From: Acanthamoeba castellanii str. Neff
Taxonomy: Eukaryota; Discosea; Longamoebia; Acanthamoebidae
Assembly: GCF_000313135.1 (NCBI RefSeq)
Contig: NW_004457620.1
Coordinates: forward strand, 217,332-250,536
Length of the DNA: 33,205 bases
Direction: 5' to 3'
The position numbers and the translations under genes were made by a program. The notes under the pieces are model-generated. The model saw nothing but the letters and a program-made list of their open reading frames with translations. It ran no database searches and was not told where the DNA came from. Below are positions 22,901 through 30,340 of this stretch, piece by piece (the stretch's first letter is position 1; every line of letters starts with the position of its first letter).

Positions 22901-24308
22901 ATGGTGCGGGCGAGGGGGTCCTCGCTGTGAGCAAAGGTGGTGGCCGTGGAGGCCAGGAATTGGCTCACTATCTTGAGGCCCTCCGTGAGAACACCCTGGC
23001 GCGGCCGCAGCTGCGCGTCCGATTCGCCGGCCGCACTGTGTGTCGTGTGTCGTGTTGTGGCAATTGAGGCGCGTCGTGAGAAGGGTGGCGGCCCACGCAA
23101 TGTGGCGTCAAATCAGGTAATAAATGAAACACGTTTGGCAAACGGAGAAACGTGTACGTGGCCTGGAGGTAGGCGATGAAGCTCTCGTTCAACGCGAGCG
23201 GGTAGAGCTGCTTGAGCGCGTCCGACAAGATGTCCATGATCGTGACGCACAGCGCCGGGTTGCTCTATTGGCACATCGACGCATGCAGGGATGGATGCAT
23301 GGGGATGGGATGCATGGGGAGGATGAGAGATCACCGCCAAGACCAAAACGAACAGAGAACAGGCGAGCGGGCCAGCCGGAGAGGTGCGAGGAGCGGGGCG
23401 GCGTACGGTGGTGGTGTGCTGGAGGAGAGCGACGACGACCTTGATGGCCGTGGTGAGGCTCACCCGCACGCCGGTGGGCAGGAGCGACGCCGATGCTCCC
23501 CCCACTTTGGCCAGGACGTCGTCGAGCTTGCTGAACTTGGACTCCTGGGCGTGGTCGGTCTTGCCCTCGATCTTGTCGAACTCGTCCTCGAGGAGGGCCA
23601 TGCGGCGCTCCATGACGATGTCCTTGAGCAGCTTGGTGCACCCCGACTGCTCCTGCAAGTCTTGCACGAGCTGCCCTAGCCGGTTGGCCCTGCCCACATG
23701 ACCGCACACAGCGCACACGCACGCACGCAGCACAAAATGCAACACAAGGAAGACAAGCAGCAATTTAGTTTTCTCATAACCGGCTCTTCTCTATCTTACT
23801 TTTTTTCTTATTTTAATTCACTAGAATGCTTGATGAAATATGCGAAAACTGATTAATTATTAATATTTGTTTATTCACAGCTTGGCGGGCAGCGAGGGCC
23901 GTACCTCTCGGGAGCCGAGGAGCCGCTGAGCTTGGCGGCGGCGTAGCTGCGCCACCACTTCTTCGTCCCCACCTCGTAGTTCTGCGGCGGTCCCCGTGGA
24001 GACCAGCAGCAGCAGCGGTGGTGGTGGTGCTGCTGAGTAAGTAGCGCGTGGGTTGGGTTTGGTGGTGGGGGGGGGGTATGCAGAACGTTACCTGGTCGGC
24101 GTCGGGGAGGTCGTGGAAGTAGTCGTGGGCGTCGGCGACGGAGCCCTTGGGCGCCGCCCTCGCGTAGCTTGCTGACGTCGCTGTTGAAGTGGCGGTAGGT
24201 GCCGTTCGAGATGAGGTGCGTGACCACGGCCTCATTGTCGAGCACGTGGAACAGCAGGTCCTCTCCGTTCAGTTCCCTCTGCCCCTGTGTCGACGAGGCC
24301 TGCCCCAT
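5969..24308 (-). CDS. Giant SPRY/LamG/CUB-like HECT E3 ubiquitin ligase
   Basis: About 51 exons from ATG 24308 to the TAG at 5971-5969, about 10.67 kb coding (some 3,550 residues) plus any sequence lost in the N gap. Order: MGQASS start, helical repeat-like N-terminus, CUB-like module 1 (about residues 810-930), acidic and RS-rich linker (about 1400-1500), CUB-like module 2 (about 2250-2360), LamG/ConA-like domain (about 2530-2720), SPRY (about 2760-2910), HECT (about 3080 to end). HECT ligases accept ubiquitin on a C-lobe cysteine and pass it to substrate. Large HERC and HECTD4-type ligases share the giant size; RCC1 repeats are absent. All exon phases agree except exon 1 (24308-24092) and exon 17 (19113-18632), where a frameshift is inferred. 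Substrates cannot be told from sequence. Orthology to a named gene is uncertain. Confidence 0.9.
6173..6247 (-). other. GC-AG intron
   Basis: On the minus strand the exon ends CTCAAGACCAAG and the intron begins GCATTG, ending TGCAG before TTGATGTACGCC. Only this junction gives the family-typical ...KTKLMYAIH sequence in phase; the nearest GT does not. It is the only clear GC donor among about 70 introns read here. Confidence 0.8.
6248..6307 (-). other. 60-nt in-frame mini-exon containing the HECT catalytic cysteine
   Basis: Acceptor CCCGTAG ends at 6308, and the exon reads exactly twenty codons starting ACC-TGC (Thr-Cys). It begins and ends in phase 0. The following intron (6247-6173) starts with GC, not GT. 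Leaving this exon out would keep the reading frame while removing the catalytic cysteine. Confidence 0.85.
7378..7533. repeat. GT-rich satellite-like array in HECT intron
   Basis: Runs of GT interrupted by CGTGTGTGT units within the intron between the exons at 7618 and 7312. The same CGTGTGTGT motif recurs in other introns (13.1 kb, 26.9 kb) and as its complement near 12.6 kb. Confidence 0.9.
9428..9577. repeat. ACACC pentamer array in HECT intron
   Basis: Imperfect then regular ACACC units within the intron 9411-9662, followed by a short ATC trinucleotide run at 9612-9634. Confidence 0.9.
9663..10591 (-). other. SPRY domain exons
   Basis: Exons 10591-10457, 10266-10147, 10026-9957, 9806-9663. 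In order they give GKWYYEVTL, FGWGL, SYGFD, WKEGDVLGVQLDLDSNP, IGYHLNGESFGPAF, YRPSITLEAGNKVAFNFG and FLFAPEGYQPV. This is the complete SPRY pattern (E-V-x-L strand, G-D-x-x-G turn, L-N-G loop, N-F-G-x-x-P-F end). SPRY domains bind protein partners, so this is a probable substrate-recruiting module. Confidence 0.88.
11000..12321 (-). other. LamG/concanavalin-like domain exons
   Basis: Exons 12321-12200, 12072-11852, 11665-11581, 11408-11289, 11144-11000. The joined protein shows GVRHGANFDGQHDV, GWSVSLWFATP, TFFTLSNGDKIVV, EITWNYLTVSAD, LNFFLWDS, KTIGNSAEGGEYCGMLDHVVI and RPYAPVL. This is the usual order for Laminin_G_3-type jelly-roll domains (FDG start, S-W strand, I-G-N then G-x-x-D-x-V-x-I near the end). 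It lies directly before the SPRY domain. Confidence 0.75.
12590..12776. repeat. CACGACA / CAGCCAC intronic tandem array
   Basis: Mixed ACACGAC and CAGCCAC units fill the intron between the exons at 12812 and 12576. Confidence 0.85.
13180..13771 (-). other. CUB-like module 2 exons
   Basis: Exons 13771-13640, 13523-13396, 13267-13180. Reads HLKSASSMVILFDPQCKTE, NNYDWVRFRWP, IPGNHAILHFFADDSNNFWGYKLWAV. The pattern (FDP-C-x-T-E, Y-D, P-G, F-x-F-x-S-D-x-S-N-x-W-G-Y) is the CUB/C2-like beta module seen in several very large E3 ligases. Confidence 0.65.
14744..15051. other. Assembly gap (308 Ns)
   Basis: A run of Ns between a GT repeat (14695-14743) and coding sequence of the HECT gene. The exon that starts at 15377 and reads LNPAEVVVQPDE runs into the gap at 15052, so the HECT model lacks that exon's 3' end and possibly a further exon. 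The next exon (14659-14525) needs one nucleotide from upstream. Confidence 0.95.
15637..15878. repeat. CGACA pentamer and 12-bp minisatellite in HECT intron
   Basis: A CGACA-type stretch (about 15645-15686) is followed by fifteen perfect tandem copies of cgacacgaccaa at 15687-15866. The array lies wholly inside the intron between the exons starting at 16947 and 15603. Confidence 0.95.
17341..17455 (-). other. RS-repeat-encoding tract inside the HECT ligase
   Basis: Inside the 921-nt exon 18011-17091, a hexamer-like (CGGCTG/CGGCTA) stretch encodes alternating Arg-Ser/Thr dipeptides for about 38 residues. It is flanked by an acidic stretch with a run of Asp (about 17690-17710) and a later Arg-Arg-Arg-Arg cluster. 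RS dipeptide tracts are known from SR splicing proteins. Confidence 0.85.
19187..19240. repeat. CA then GA dinucleotide repeat in HECT intron
   Basis: CG/CA run passing into a GA run, between the exons at 19612-19257 and 19113-18632. Confidence 0.9.
19710..20128 (-). other. CUB-like module 1 exons
   Basis: Exons 20128-20039 and 19874-19710, continued at the start of 19612-19257. Reads LYFDPQTKTEETHDYLRVHL, VVIPGGCVWLYFHSDGSNVDWGVR joined to ILAVSYY. It has the same order as module 2 (FDP-x-T-E, D-Y/D-W, PG, F-x-S-D-x-S-N-x-x-W-G). The acceptor at 19613 was chosen because it keeps phase and aligns WGVRILAV with WGYKLWAV of module 2. Confidence 0.65.
19877..19957. repeat. CG then CA dinucleotide microsatellite
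   Basis: About nine CG then about thirty CA units, within the intron directly 5' of the exon 19874-19710 on the coding strand. Confidence 0.95.
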
Positions 24309-24681
24309 GGTCGGTAACTTCTCCCTTTGCTTTCTGGCTTCTTCCGGTTGTGTGGCAACGCGCGCTCGCTGAGGGAGGTAAGGTGCTCACTACTCGATAT
24401 CTTCTTCTTCTTGTGGTGGTGGTGGAGGGGAGAAGAAGAATGCGTCAAGGCCACAAGCGCACCGGTGGGCGGGTGAGTGTGTTCTCGTCAAAGAGAACCC
24501 CGGCCTGTGGGTCACGGCCAAGTCCACCCCCCGCGTGTTTTTTTCCGTGTTTCCTTTTCAGTGATCGTCATTTTCTTGTCTTCCCCAAAGAGCAGCGCCA
24601 CAGGTCTGATTGACAACCGCGAGGATGTGCGGTGGTGCGCAGCCATGATGATGATGGTGATGGTGATGATGCCGAGGACGA
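24309..24681. other. Spacer between HECT start and SEC11 stop
   Basis: 373 bp between two minus-strand genes read in the same direction: it must hold the SEC11 3' end and the HECT promoter. It includes CTT/GAA-rich stretches (24401-24440) and a T run (24539-24546). No TATA box next to the HECT ATG and no obvious AATAAA on the minus strand were seen. A short plus ORF here is not convincing. Confidence 0.5.
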
Positions 24682-25981
24682 TCACTCGCGGTTGGACAGG
24701 ACGAAGAGTCCAAGCACGCCGATGAGCAGGAACTTGAGGTACGGGTAGTCGTTCATGACGATGGTCACCATCCCGACGTAGGGCAGGAACCTGATGCAGG
24801 AGAATGGTGGTGAGCATGGAGGGCAGCCCCAAGGAAATGAAGGAACCGCCGAGGCGTGGTGGCCAACCAGCAAACAACAAACCAACAAACCAACAAACCC
24901 AATCGGGTGCAGAGTGGTTGGTGCGTACCCCTTGGCTCTGCCGATGATGTGGCGCTCGTTGAGCCACAGCTGGCCAGGCGGGTAGAGCCCACGGTCGTCC
25001 ACCGGGTTGTTGTCACCCTTCGTGAGCAGATCGACCTCCCCGTCCGGCCTGAGTGTGTTGGAGGCGGGGGGGGGGAGGAAGTGAGAGAAGGCCACGTGCG
25101 GCAGAGAGACCAGCCATCCGTCGCTAAGGCGCGCCGCGGCGTGATGGGGATTGAGCCCCCAGAGCGCAGCGGGCGCCACACGCAATCCCGCAATTCCAGC
25201 AATGCAACGCGTGCGCTGGTGGGGTCGGCGAGTGGCGAGTGGCGAGTGGCGAGTGGCGAGTGGCGAGTGGCGAGTGGCGAGTGGCGAGTGGCGAGTGGCG
25301 AGTGGCGAGTGGCGAGTGGCGAGTGGCGAGTGGCGAGTGGCGAGTGGCGAGTGGCGAGTGGCGAGTGGCGAGTGGCGAGTGGCGAGTGGCGAGTGGCGAG
25401 TGGCGAGTGGCGAGTGGCGAGTGGCGAGTGGCGAGTGGCGAGTGGCGAGTGGCGAGTGGCGAGTGGCGAGTGGCGAGTGGCGAGTGGCGAGTGGCGAGTG
25501 GCGAGTGTGCGCACCGTTCGTGTACTTTGAGTACTCGATGGACGATTGGTATGTCCCGCCCGTCCAGCTTGAAGACCACGATCTCGCCCACCCGAATGGG
25601 AGACTCGGACATGTAGAGGAAGAGAAGGTCGCCGCGATGGAACGCTGGCTCCATGCTTCCGCTGCACGTGGTGGCGAGGTGGAGAGGTGACACAGAACTG
25701 CGAGGTGAACAGCAACTACACGGGCGCAGAATTGAAAACAGAGAGCGCCACACCCACGCACGGTGTGCGCAGAGGCTCCACTGCCCCCAGAATTGAAATG
25801 AGAGATGGGGGTGGAGGAGTTACCTGAGAACAACGACAATGGGGCTTTCGCTTCCGGTCACAACCATGAGAGTCTTCCATATCATGAGCGCCGATGACAC
25901 GATGAGGCCGAATGAAATGACCTGGAGCAAAATCTGTCGCGCACGCATGCGCTTCAAATTGGCAAACATGTCGCCAAACAT
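24682..25981 (-). CDS. SEC11: SEC11, signal peptidase complex catalytic subunit
   Basis: Four exons: 25981-25824, 25661-25515, 25048-24929, 24790-24682, totalling 534 nt (177 residues; animal SEC11A is about 179). Order: a cytosolic start ([16 protein letters not shown]), one TM segment ([15 protein letters not shown]), the catalytic Ser in [26 protein letters not shown], the His of [10 protein letters not shown], the Asp of [20 protein letters not shown] and the hydrophobic end [16 protein letters not shown]. It cleaves signal peptides of secretory proteins in the ER membrane; eukaryotic SEC11 uses a Ser-His-Asp set in place of the bacterial Ser-Lys pair, and all three are present. The start is the first ATG; a GTG-initiated extension upstream was not used. 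Intron 2 holds a 40-copy heptamer array. Confidence 0.96.
25228..25507. repeat. 40-copy perfect GCGAGTG heptamer array in SEC11 intron 2
   Basis: 280 bp of uninterrupted gcgagtg, forty copies with no mismatch seen. It ends seven bases before the exon boundary at 25515, so on the coding strand the array starts directly after the splice donor. All reading frames through it are open because seven is not a multiple of three; those ORFs are artefacts. Confidence 0.98.
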
Positions 25982-26139
25982 TCTCTTGAACAGCTCAGCC
26001 GGCAATGGAGATGGACACAAGATTGGTGACGCGGGTGTGAACCGAGAAAATGGTGTGGGAAATGTGCATGAAAATAGGCTGCACTAAAAATGAAAATGAA
26101 AATAAAAGAGAAAATCAACAGCTCAAAACAAAAAACACA
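25982..26139. promoter_or_regulatory. Divergent promoter region, SEC11 / METTL
   Basis: 158 bp between the two ATGs. The METTL-proximal half is rich in A on the plus strand (aaaatgaaaatgaaaataaaag, then CAACAG and AAAACAAAAAACAC). No canonical TATA box. Short 5' leaders are implied for both genes. Confidence 0.5.
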
Positions 26140-27907
26140 ATGGAGGAGGGACGGACGGAAGTTATACGAAATGATCGGGTGAAGGCGGGTGGTAAGGTGG
26201 TAAATAGCGGCAGGAAAGTGCAGACGATTGCCGAAGACGAAGATGAAGATCGGAGTGTGCCCAAATACGTGGCCCGCTACGCCCCTTACACGCTTGGCTT
26301 CTACGGCTACATCCCTGCCGACGCCCCTGTACCTTTCCACCTTTGTCCTCTGCATTTTGCTGCGACTTGTATTACCATGTGACTTATTAATCATCTTACC
26401 AGGAGTTGCCGGCCTACAAGGTACGTACCTCACCTTCTTTCTCAGTGGGCCGTGAAGCAAACCATTTCTATACTCTGTGGCGGCACGTCCATGGTTTCGT
26501 CAGGTTGGTACGTGTAGGCACAGTCCTTTGGTGGCGCTTTCGTATCCACCCATTGCGCGCTCACACGGCCCGGTGCCTCCTCCCTCCATCTGTGCGATGT
26601 TGATATAACAGAGCAATACGACAAGAAGGCTGCTTCCTACTGGCACGGGTTCTACCAGTACCGCCTCCGCAGCCCTCGTCTTCATGCGCTCTTGTTGAGT
26701 AGTCGTGCCTCCCCTTAATTAATGCCACCAACTGGCGCGGCACCACCCATAGGAACAACAAGGCCAACTTCTTCAAGGATCGGCACTGGCTCACGCGAGA
26801 GTTTCCTGCGCTGGCCGACAAGGAAGGAGTGCGTATAGGGGAGCCCTCCTCACTATCGTTGCGTGTGTGTCGTGTGTGTGTGTGCTGCGTGTGTTGTGTG
26901 TGTGTGTTGTGCCGACATCATAGCTATGGTGCCAGGGGCAGAAGGTGGTGGTCGAGCTGGGGTGCGGGGTCGGAAACACGATATTCCCTCTGCTCAAGGA
27001 GAACGCGCACCTGTTCTTCTACGGGCTCGATTTCGCGCCGTCTGCCATAGAGCTCGTCAAGGTACCCATCCATTCACCCTGACAACCCGTCAGCCGGCCT
27101 GATTTCTGTTTGTCGGCCGACATGCACTTAGGAGCAAATGCGCGTTTGTTTGTCCAGAGCAATCCCGAGTACGATGAATCGAGATGTCAGGCGTTCGTCT
27201 GCGACATCACGGAGGACTCCGCTTGGCCGAGTCAGATCAAAGACAACTCTGTTGACTTGGTCACCATGATCTTCGTTTTGTCCGCCATCTCACCAGGTAT
27301 GGCCATTGTTCTGCTTGCTTACGTTACATTGGGTTTCGTTATTCATTTGTTGGTTTGTTCAGAGAGAATGGCCAACGTCGTCCGCAACATCGCACGCGTA
27401 AGCTCTCCACCCAGCCCCTTCAGCAGGATTGGTTACATGTCTCATCACTTTCTCTTCGTTCTAGATTCTCAAACCTGGAGGCGTGGTCCTGTTTAGGTGC
27501 GCGCTTTTGCAGCTGAGGCGTCTGTGGTTTCTCATCGTCTCACACCCGCCACCGCGGTATCGTCAATTAGGGACTACGCCGTTGGCGACATGGCCCAAAA
27601 GCGCTTCGAGAAGGTGGAGGGGCAAAAGAAACTGGGCCTCAACTTCCACGTGCGAGGGGACGGCACACGAGCCTACTACTTCTCCAAGGGTGCGTCTGGC
27701 CAGACACTGTGCTAACCCGTGTTCACTCTCGCTGCGCTCACTGACGCGTTTGTGCCTGTGTGCGTTTTAGAGTTCACGGCCGAACTATGGGGTGAGATGG
27801 GGTTCGCCCTCGACGAAAACGACTACTGCCAACGGGTGGTGACCAACAGGAAGCAGCAGGTGGACCTCAACCGCCTCTTCCTGCAGGGCAAATACCGCAA
27901 ACAGTGA
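26140..27907 (+). CDS. METTL2/6/8-type tRNA (m3C32) methyltransferase
   Basis: Eleven exons: 26140-26328, 26403-26420, 26446-26503, 26612-26657, 26753-26828, 26942-27061, 27158-27296, 27363-27397, 27465-27496, 27571-27689, 27771-27907, totalling 969 nt (322 residues) in phase. Recognised by YDKKAASYWHGFYQ, NFFKDRHWLTREFP, the SAM-binding motif VELGCGVGNTIFPLL, FYGLDFAPSAIELVK, DLVTMIFVLSAISP, ILKPGGVVLFRDYAVGD and FHVRGDGTRAYYFSKEF. This family (METTL2, 6, 8; yeast Trm140) adds 3-methylcytidine at tRNA position 32. The first 90 residues do not resemble the animal N-termini I know, so exons 1-3 are less certain than the rest; exon 2 would be an 18-nt microexon. The end FLQGKYRKQ matches the family tail. 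Confidence 0.9.
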
Positions 27908-27919
27908 GTCTGGTTTGTT

Positions 27920-28000
27920 CCTTTTCGCAAAACACTTTTCGCAAGCCCAAACTTTGTTGTTTCTTTTCTTCCCGCCAAAAAAGTGTTTCGCGCCAAAAAT
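27920..28000. promoter_or_regulatory. E2F-like sites upstream of the 72-residue gene
   Basis: TTCCCGCCAAAA at 27969-27980 and TTTCGCGCCAAAA at 27986-27998 both match the E2F/DP consensus (TTTSSCGC and its complement). They lie 65-95 bp before the ATG at 28063. A 10-bp inverted repeat (AAACACTTTT 27930-27939, AAAAGTGTTT 27979-27988) brackets the region. E2F binding is inferred from sequence only. Confidence 0.45.
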
Positions 28001-28062
28001 CAAATCCAACAGCAAGCGCACAAGAGCCTCCGTGAAGACCACAAGCAGCACAATCCCTCACC

Positions 28063-28281
28063 ATGGCGCTGGTCGAAGATCCGAAGGTAATCTTGACGCG
28101 TGCTACTGACAAGATCGCACTCGACGACCAAATTACGGTGGAGCAGTACCTGCAGCAGGTGTGCGACGTCTGCATCGAGCTTCTCGCCCAGCACACGGAG
28201 CGAAGGATCGAGGATTTCCGACGAGAGGCGGCCCTCACCAAGGCGGCGTTGGAGAAGAAGCTGAAGGCCACCCACTTCTGA
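28063..28281 (+). CDS. Small helical protein, 72 residues, unrecognised
   Basis: Single-exon ORF starting MALVEDPK and ending KKLKATHF. From about residue 20 the sequence has heptad-like hydrophobic spacing with many charged residues (ITVEQYLQQVCDVCIELL, then RRIEDFRREAALTKAALEKKL), which predicts one or two long alpha helices or a coiled coil. There is no signal peptide or membrane segment. It lies 155 bp after the METTL stop, has its own promoter-like region with E2F-like sites, and is convergent with the next gene. Size and helical character recall small complex subunits such as BRK1/HSPC300, but I see no sequence match good enough to name it. Codon use looks normal for this window. Confidence 0.6.
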   Translation: MALVEDPKVILTRATDKIALDDQITVEQYLQQVCDVCIELLAQHTERRIEDFRREAALTKAALEKKLKATHF

Positions 28282-28424
28282 ATGCGACCGGCCGGCCCTT
28301 TTTTTGTAAGTAGTAAATCAATCATTCCCACCTTGCCCCCTTTATTGTGCTTCTTGTAGTCCAGGCCTGCGGCCAGCCGGTGCGTTGCCCTGGGTCTCTG
28401 CGCTCGTCTCTCTCCCAAACCGCC
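28282..28424. terminator. Convergent 3' region with minus-strand AATAAA
   Basis: TTTATT at 28341-28346 reads AATAAA on the minus strand, about 79 nt past the stop codon of the coiled-coil gene. For the small plus-strand gene only weak A/T-rich sequence (TTTTTTTGTAAGTAGTAAATC) follows its stop. Confidence 0.5.
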
Positions 28425-29810
28425 CTAGTAGCTGGCCCCGCTGCTGGTGCCGCTAGTTCCGCTCCCTGGGTGAAGGAATAATGAAAGGTGGCGATGAACA
28501 GCCGAGCTCGCCGAGTCCGCGACAGGGCGGGTGCGTACCGAGGGAGGTGCTGCCCATTGACCTCTGCTTCAGCTCCTCCACCCTCAGCTCGCTCTGTCTT
28601 TGGATCTCCTCGGCGAACTTCTGCGCCTTCCGAGCCTTCCTGATGGCCTTCTTGCGGACGTGGATCGAGTCGTTGCGCAACTCAGCCGCCTTCGTCTTGT
28701 CTGATCCACCCGCGCCACGTTAGACAGAAGGTAAGAGGCCCTCGGTCTTCCCCAATCACTTCACTGAGTCAAGGGCCACTCAAAAAGGGGGGTTCGGCCG
28801 CGAACCTGTGGTGGCGTTCGACTCGCGCTGGAGGGCCTCGGCCCGGTCGAGGAGCTCTTGGGCGCGCAGCCGGGTGGCCCCGTACAGTTCCCAGATGTCG
28901 CGCTGCAGGGGCAGGCCTCGCTGGATCTGGTAGAGCTTGTCGTCGATGGCGCGCTTCATCTGGCCCGCCAGCTCCTGCGCTGCCATCGCCTTTTGGAGCG
29001 CCTTCTGCCGGCTCTTGTTGGCCTTCAGGTACAGCTCCGCCGCCCTGCATCAGGCCATCAACCCCCCCCCCGGTGTGGTGAGTATCGCACTCATCACTCG
29101 ATTTCCCAGATGCTGGTGGTGATGGTGGGTGGTGGGTGGTGAAGAGGCCGCGCACCTGCTGGGCGGCGCGTTCTTGGCCTCGTTGCTTATCCGCTCCGCC
29201 TTGACCAGGAGCCTGTTGGCATCGTCCATCTTCCTCCCGTACCGCTCCCACTCCGTCATCCCTGCCCCGTAAGCCTTGCTGAAGCGCGCTGCACACACAC
29301 ACACACAACACGAAGGGTGAGGCACCACTTCGTCGACTGGTGGAGAGCACACTGGGCACTCACTGTCAGCTGGGCGGGCGGGCGGGCGGGCGGGCGTACC
29401 AGGCAGGTAGGTGCTGTACTTCTTGCCCAGGGAGCTGGTCATGTGGACGGCGCTGTCCTTGAGCTCGCCGGCCTTGAGCACGAGGGCCTCGCTCATCTCC
29501 TTGGCCGCGTGCTGCAGGCGCTGGTCGGCCTCCGACGCCGGCCTGGCGGCTGCCCCCGTGGTCGACGACCAGGTCGGCAGCAGGGAGCGCAGCCCGGTCG
29601 CGGTCGCACGGGCCGGGTGGGCCATGACGCCGGTGGTCTTCAGGTCCTTCTCGTCGATGACCTCGATCCGGTCGGCCCCGAGGGCGCCGGCGCCGCCCTT
29701 CTCGCGCTGCTTCTCCTCGAGGTAGAGCTCCTGCCGCTTCCGCTCTCGCTCCCGGTCGAGCTCCTCCAGCGACTTGTAGCCCGCGCCGACCATGCCGCCG
29801 CCCGTACTGC

Positions 29811-29846
<36 letters not shown>

Positions 29847-30183
29847 TCTCGTCGAAGATCTCGATCCGGCCAGCCCCGGCGCCGCCCTTCTCGCGCTGGC
29901 GCTCCTCAAGGTAGAGCTCCTGCCGCTTCCGCTCTCGCTCGCGGTCGAGCTCGTCCAGGGAGCGATAGCCGCCGCCGCCTTCGCTCACGATCTCCTCGCG
30001 CCTCCGCTCGAGGGTGAACTCCTCGATGATGGCCTGGCCTCCTCCGGTCGCTCTGCTCATGTCCGACTGCGCGGTGGTGACGGTGATGGGCTGCTTGGGC
30101 GGTAGTGTGGTGGTGGTGGTGGTGGTGATGGGTGGCTGCTGGCCTGCCTGAAGGGTTTGCTGAACCTGCTGGATGGTGTCCAT
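28425..30183 (-). CDS. Coiled-coil protein with duplicated ELDRERERKRQ motif and polyQ, unrecognised
   Basis: Five exons: 30183-29400, 29288-29156, 29044-28806, 28700-28539, 28465-28425, totalling 1359 nt (452 residues) in phase. The start MDTIQQVQQTLQ is followed by a Thr run, then two near-identical blocks (YRSLDELDRERERKRQELYL and YKSLEELDRERERKRQELYL) separated by eleven Gln. Next comes an amphipathic stretch (AAKEMSEALVLKAGELKDS), then about 180 residues of Lys/Arg/Glu/Ala-rich helix. The end is a Gly/Ser/Thr tail (GSGTSGTSSGASY). There are no membrane segments or catalytic motifs. Long helical, charged composition suggests a scaffold or cytoskeleton-associated protein, but this is only inference. 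The start codon is supported by a TATA box 38 bp upstream. Confidence 0.8.
29691..29970 (-). repeat. Duplicated 91-bp coding block flanking a CAG run
   Basis: Copy A 29691-29781 and copy B 29880-29970 are nearly identical, differ at a few positions, and are offset by 189 bp (63 codons). Between them 29812-29844 is eleven CTG on the plus strand, i.e. eleven CAG (Gln) codons in the coding strand. Confidence 0.9.
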
Positions 30184-30220
30184 GCGTACGGGGAGTGTGG
30201 CCGTGCGCCGGCTCTCCCGC

Positions 30221-30227
30221 TTTTATA
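30221..30227 (-). promoter_or_regulatory. TATA box of the coiled-coil gene
   Basis: TTTTATA on the plus strand, TATAAAAG on the minus strand, 38 bp upstream of the ATG at 30183. With the usual 25-30 bp spacing the transcript would start only about 8-15 nt before the ATG, so the 5' leader would be very short. Confidence 0.6.
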
Positions 30228-30340
30228 GCCGAGGCCAAGGAGGGGGGGGTCGATTGAAAGCGAATGCACTCACCGCCCAGCGAGCGACGGCCGAGTAGCG
30301 GACGAAAATCGCACCGCTGCCTGCCCCAACGTCGCTGGCG

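Noticed and set aside
24440..24725. Possible small plus-strand gene starting MRQGHKRTGG with a GTGAGT donor and a TTTTCAG acceptor.
   Set aside because: Joining the two sites in phase gives an immediate TGA; the rest is Met-rich repeat opposite the SEC11 last exon. No support.
24765..25715. LATRHSP / SGEWRVA heptapeptide-repeat ORFs on both strands.
   Set aside because: Artefact of the 7-bp array, which keeps every frame open. It lies in SEC11 intron 2.
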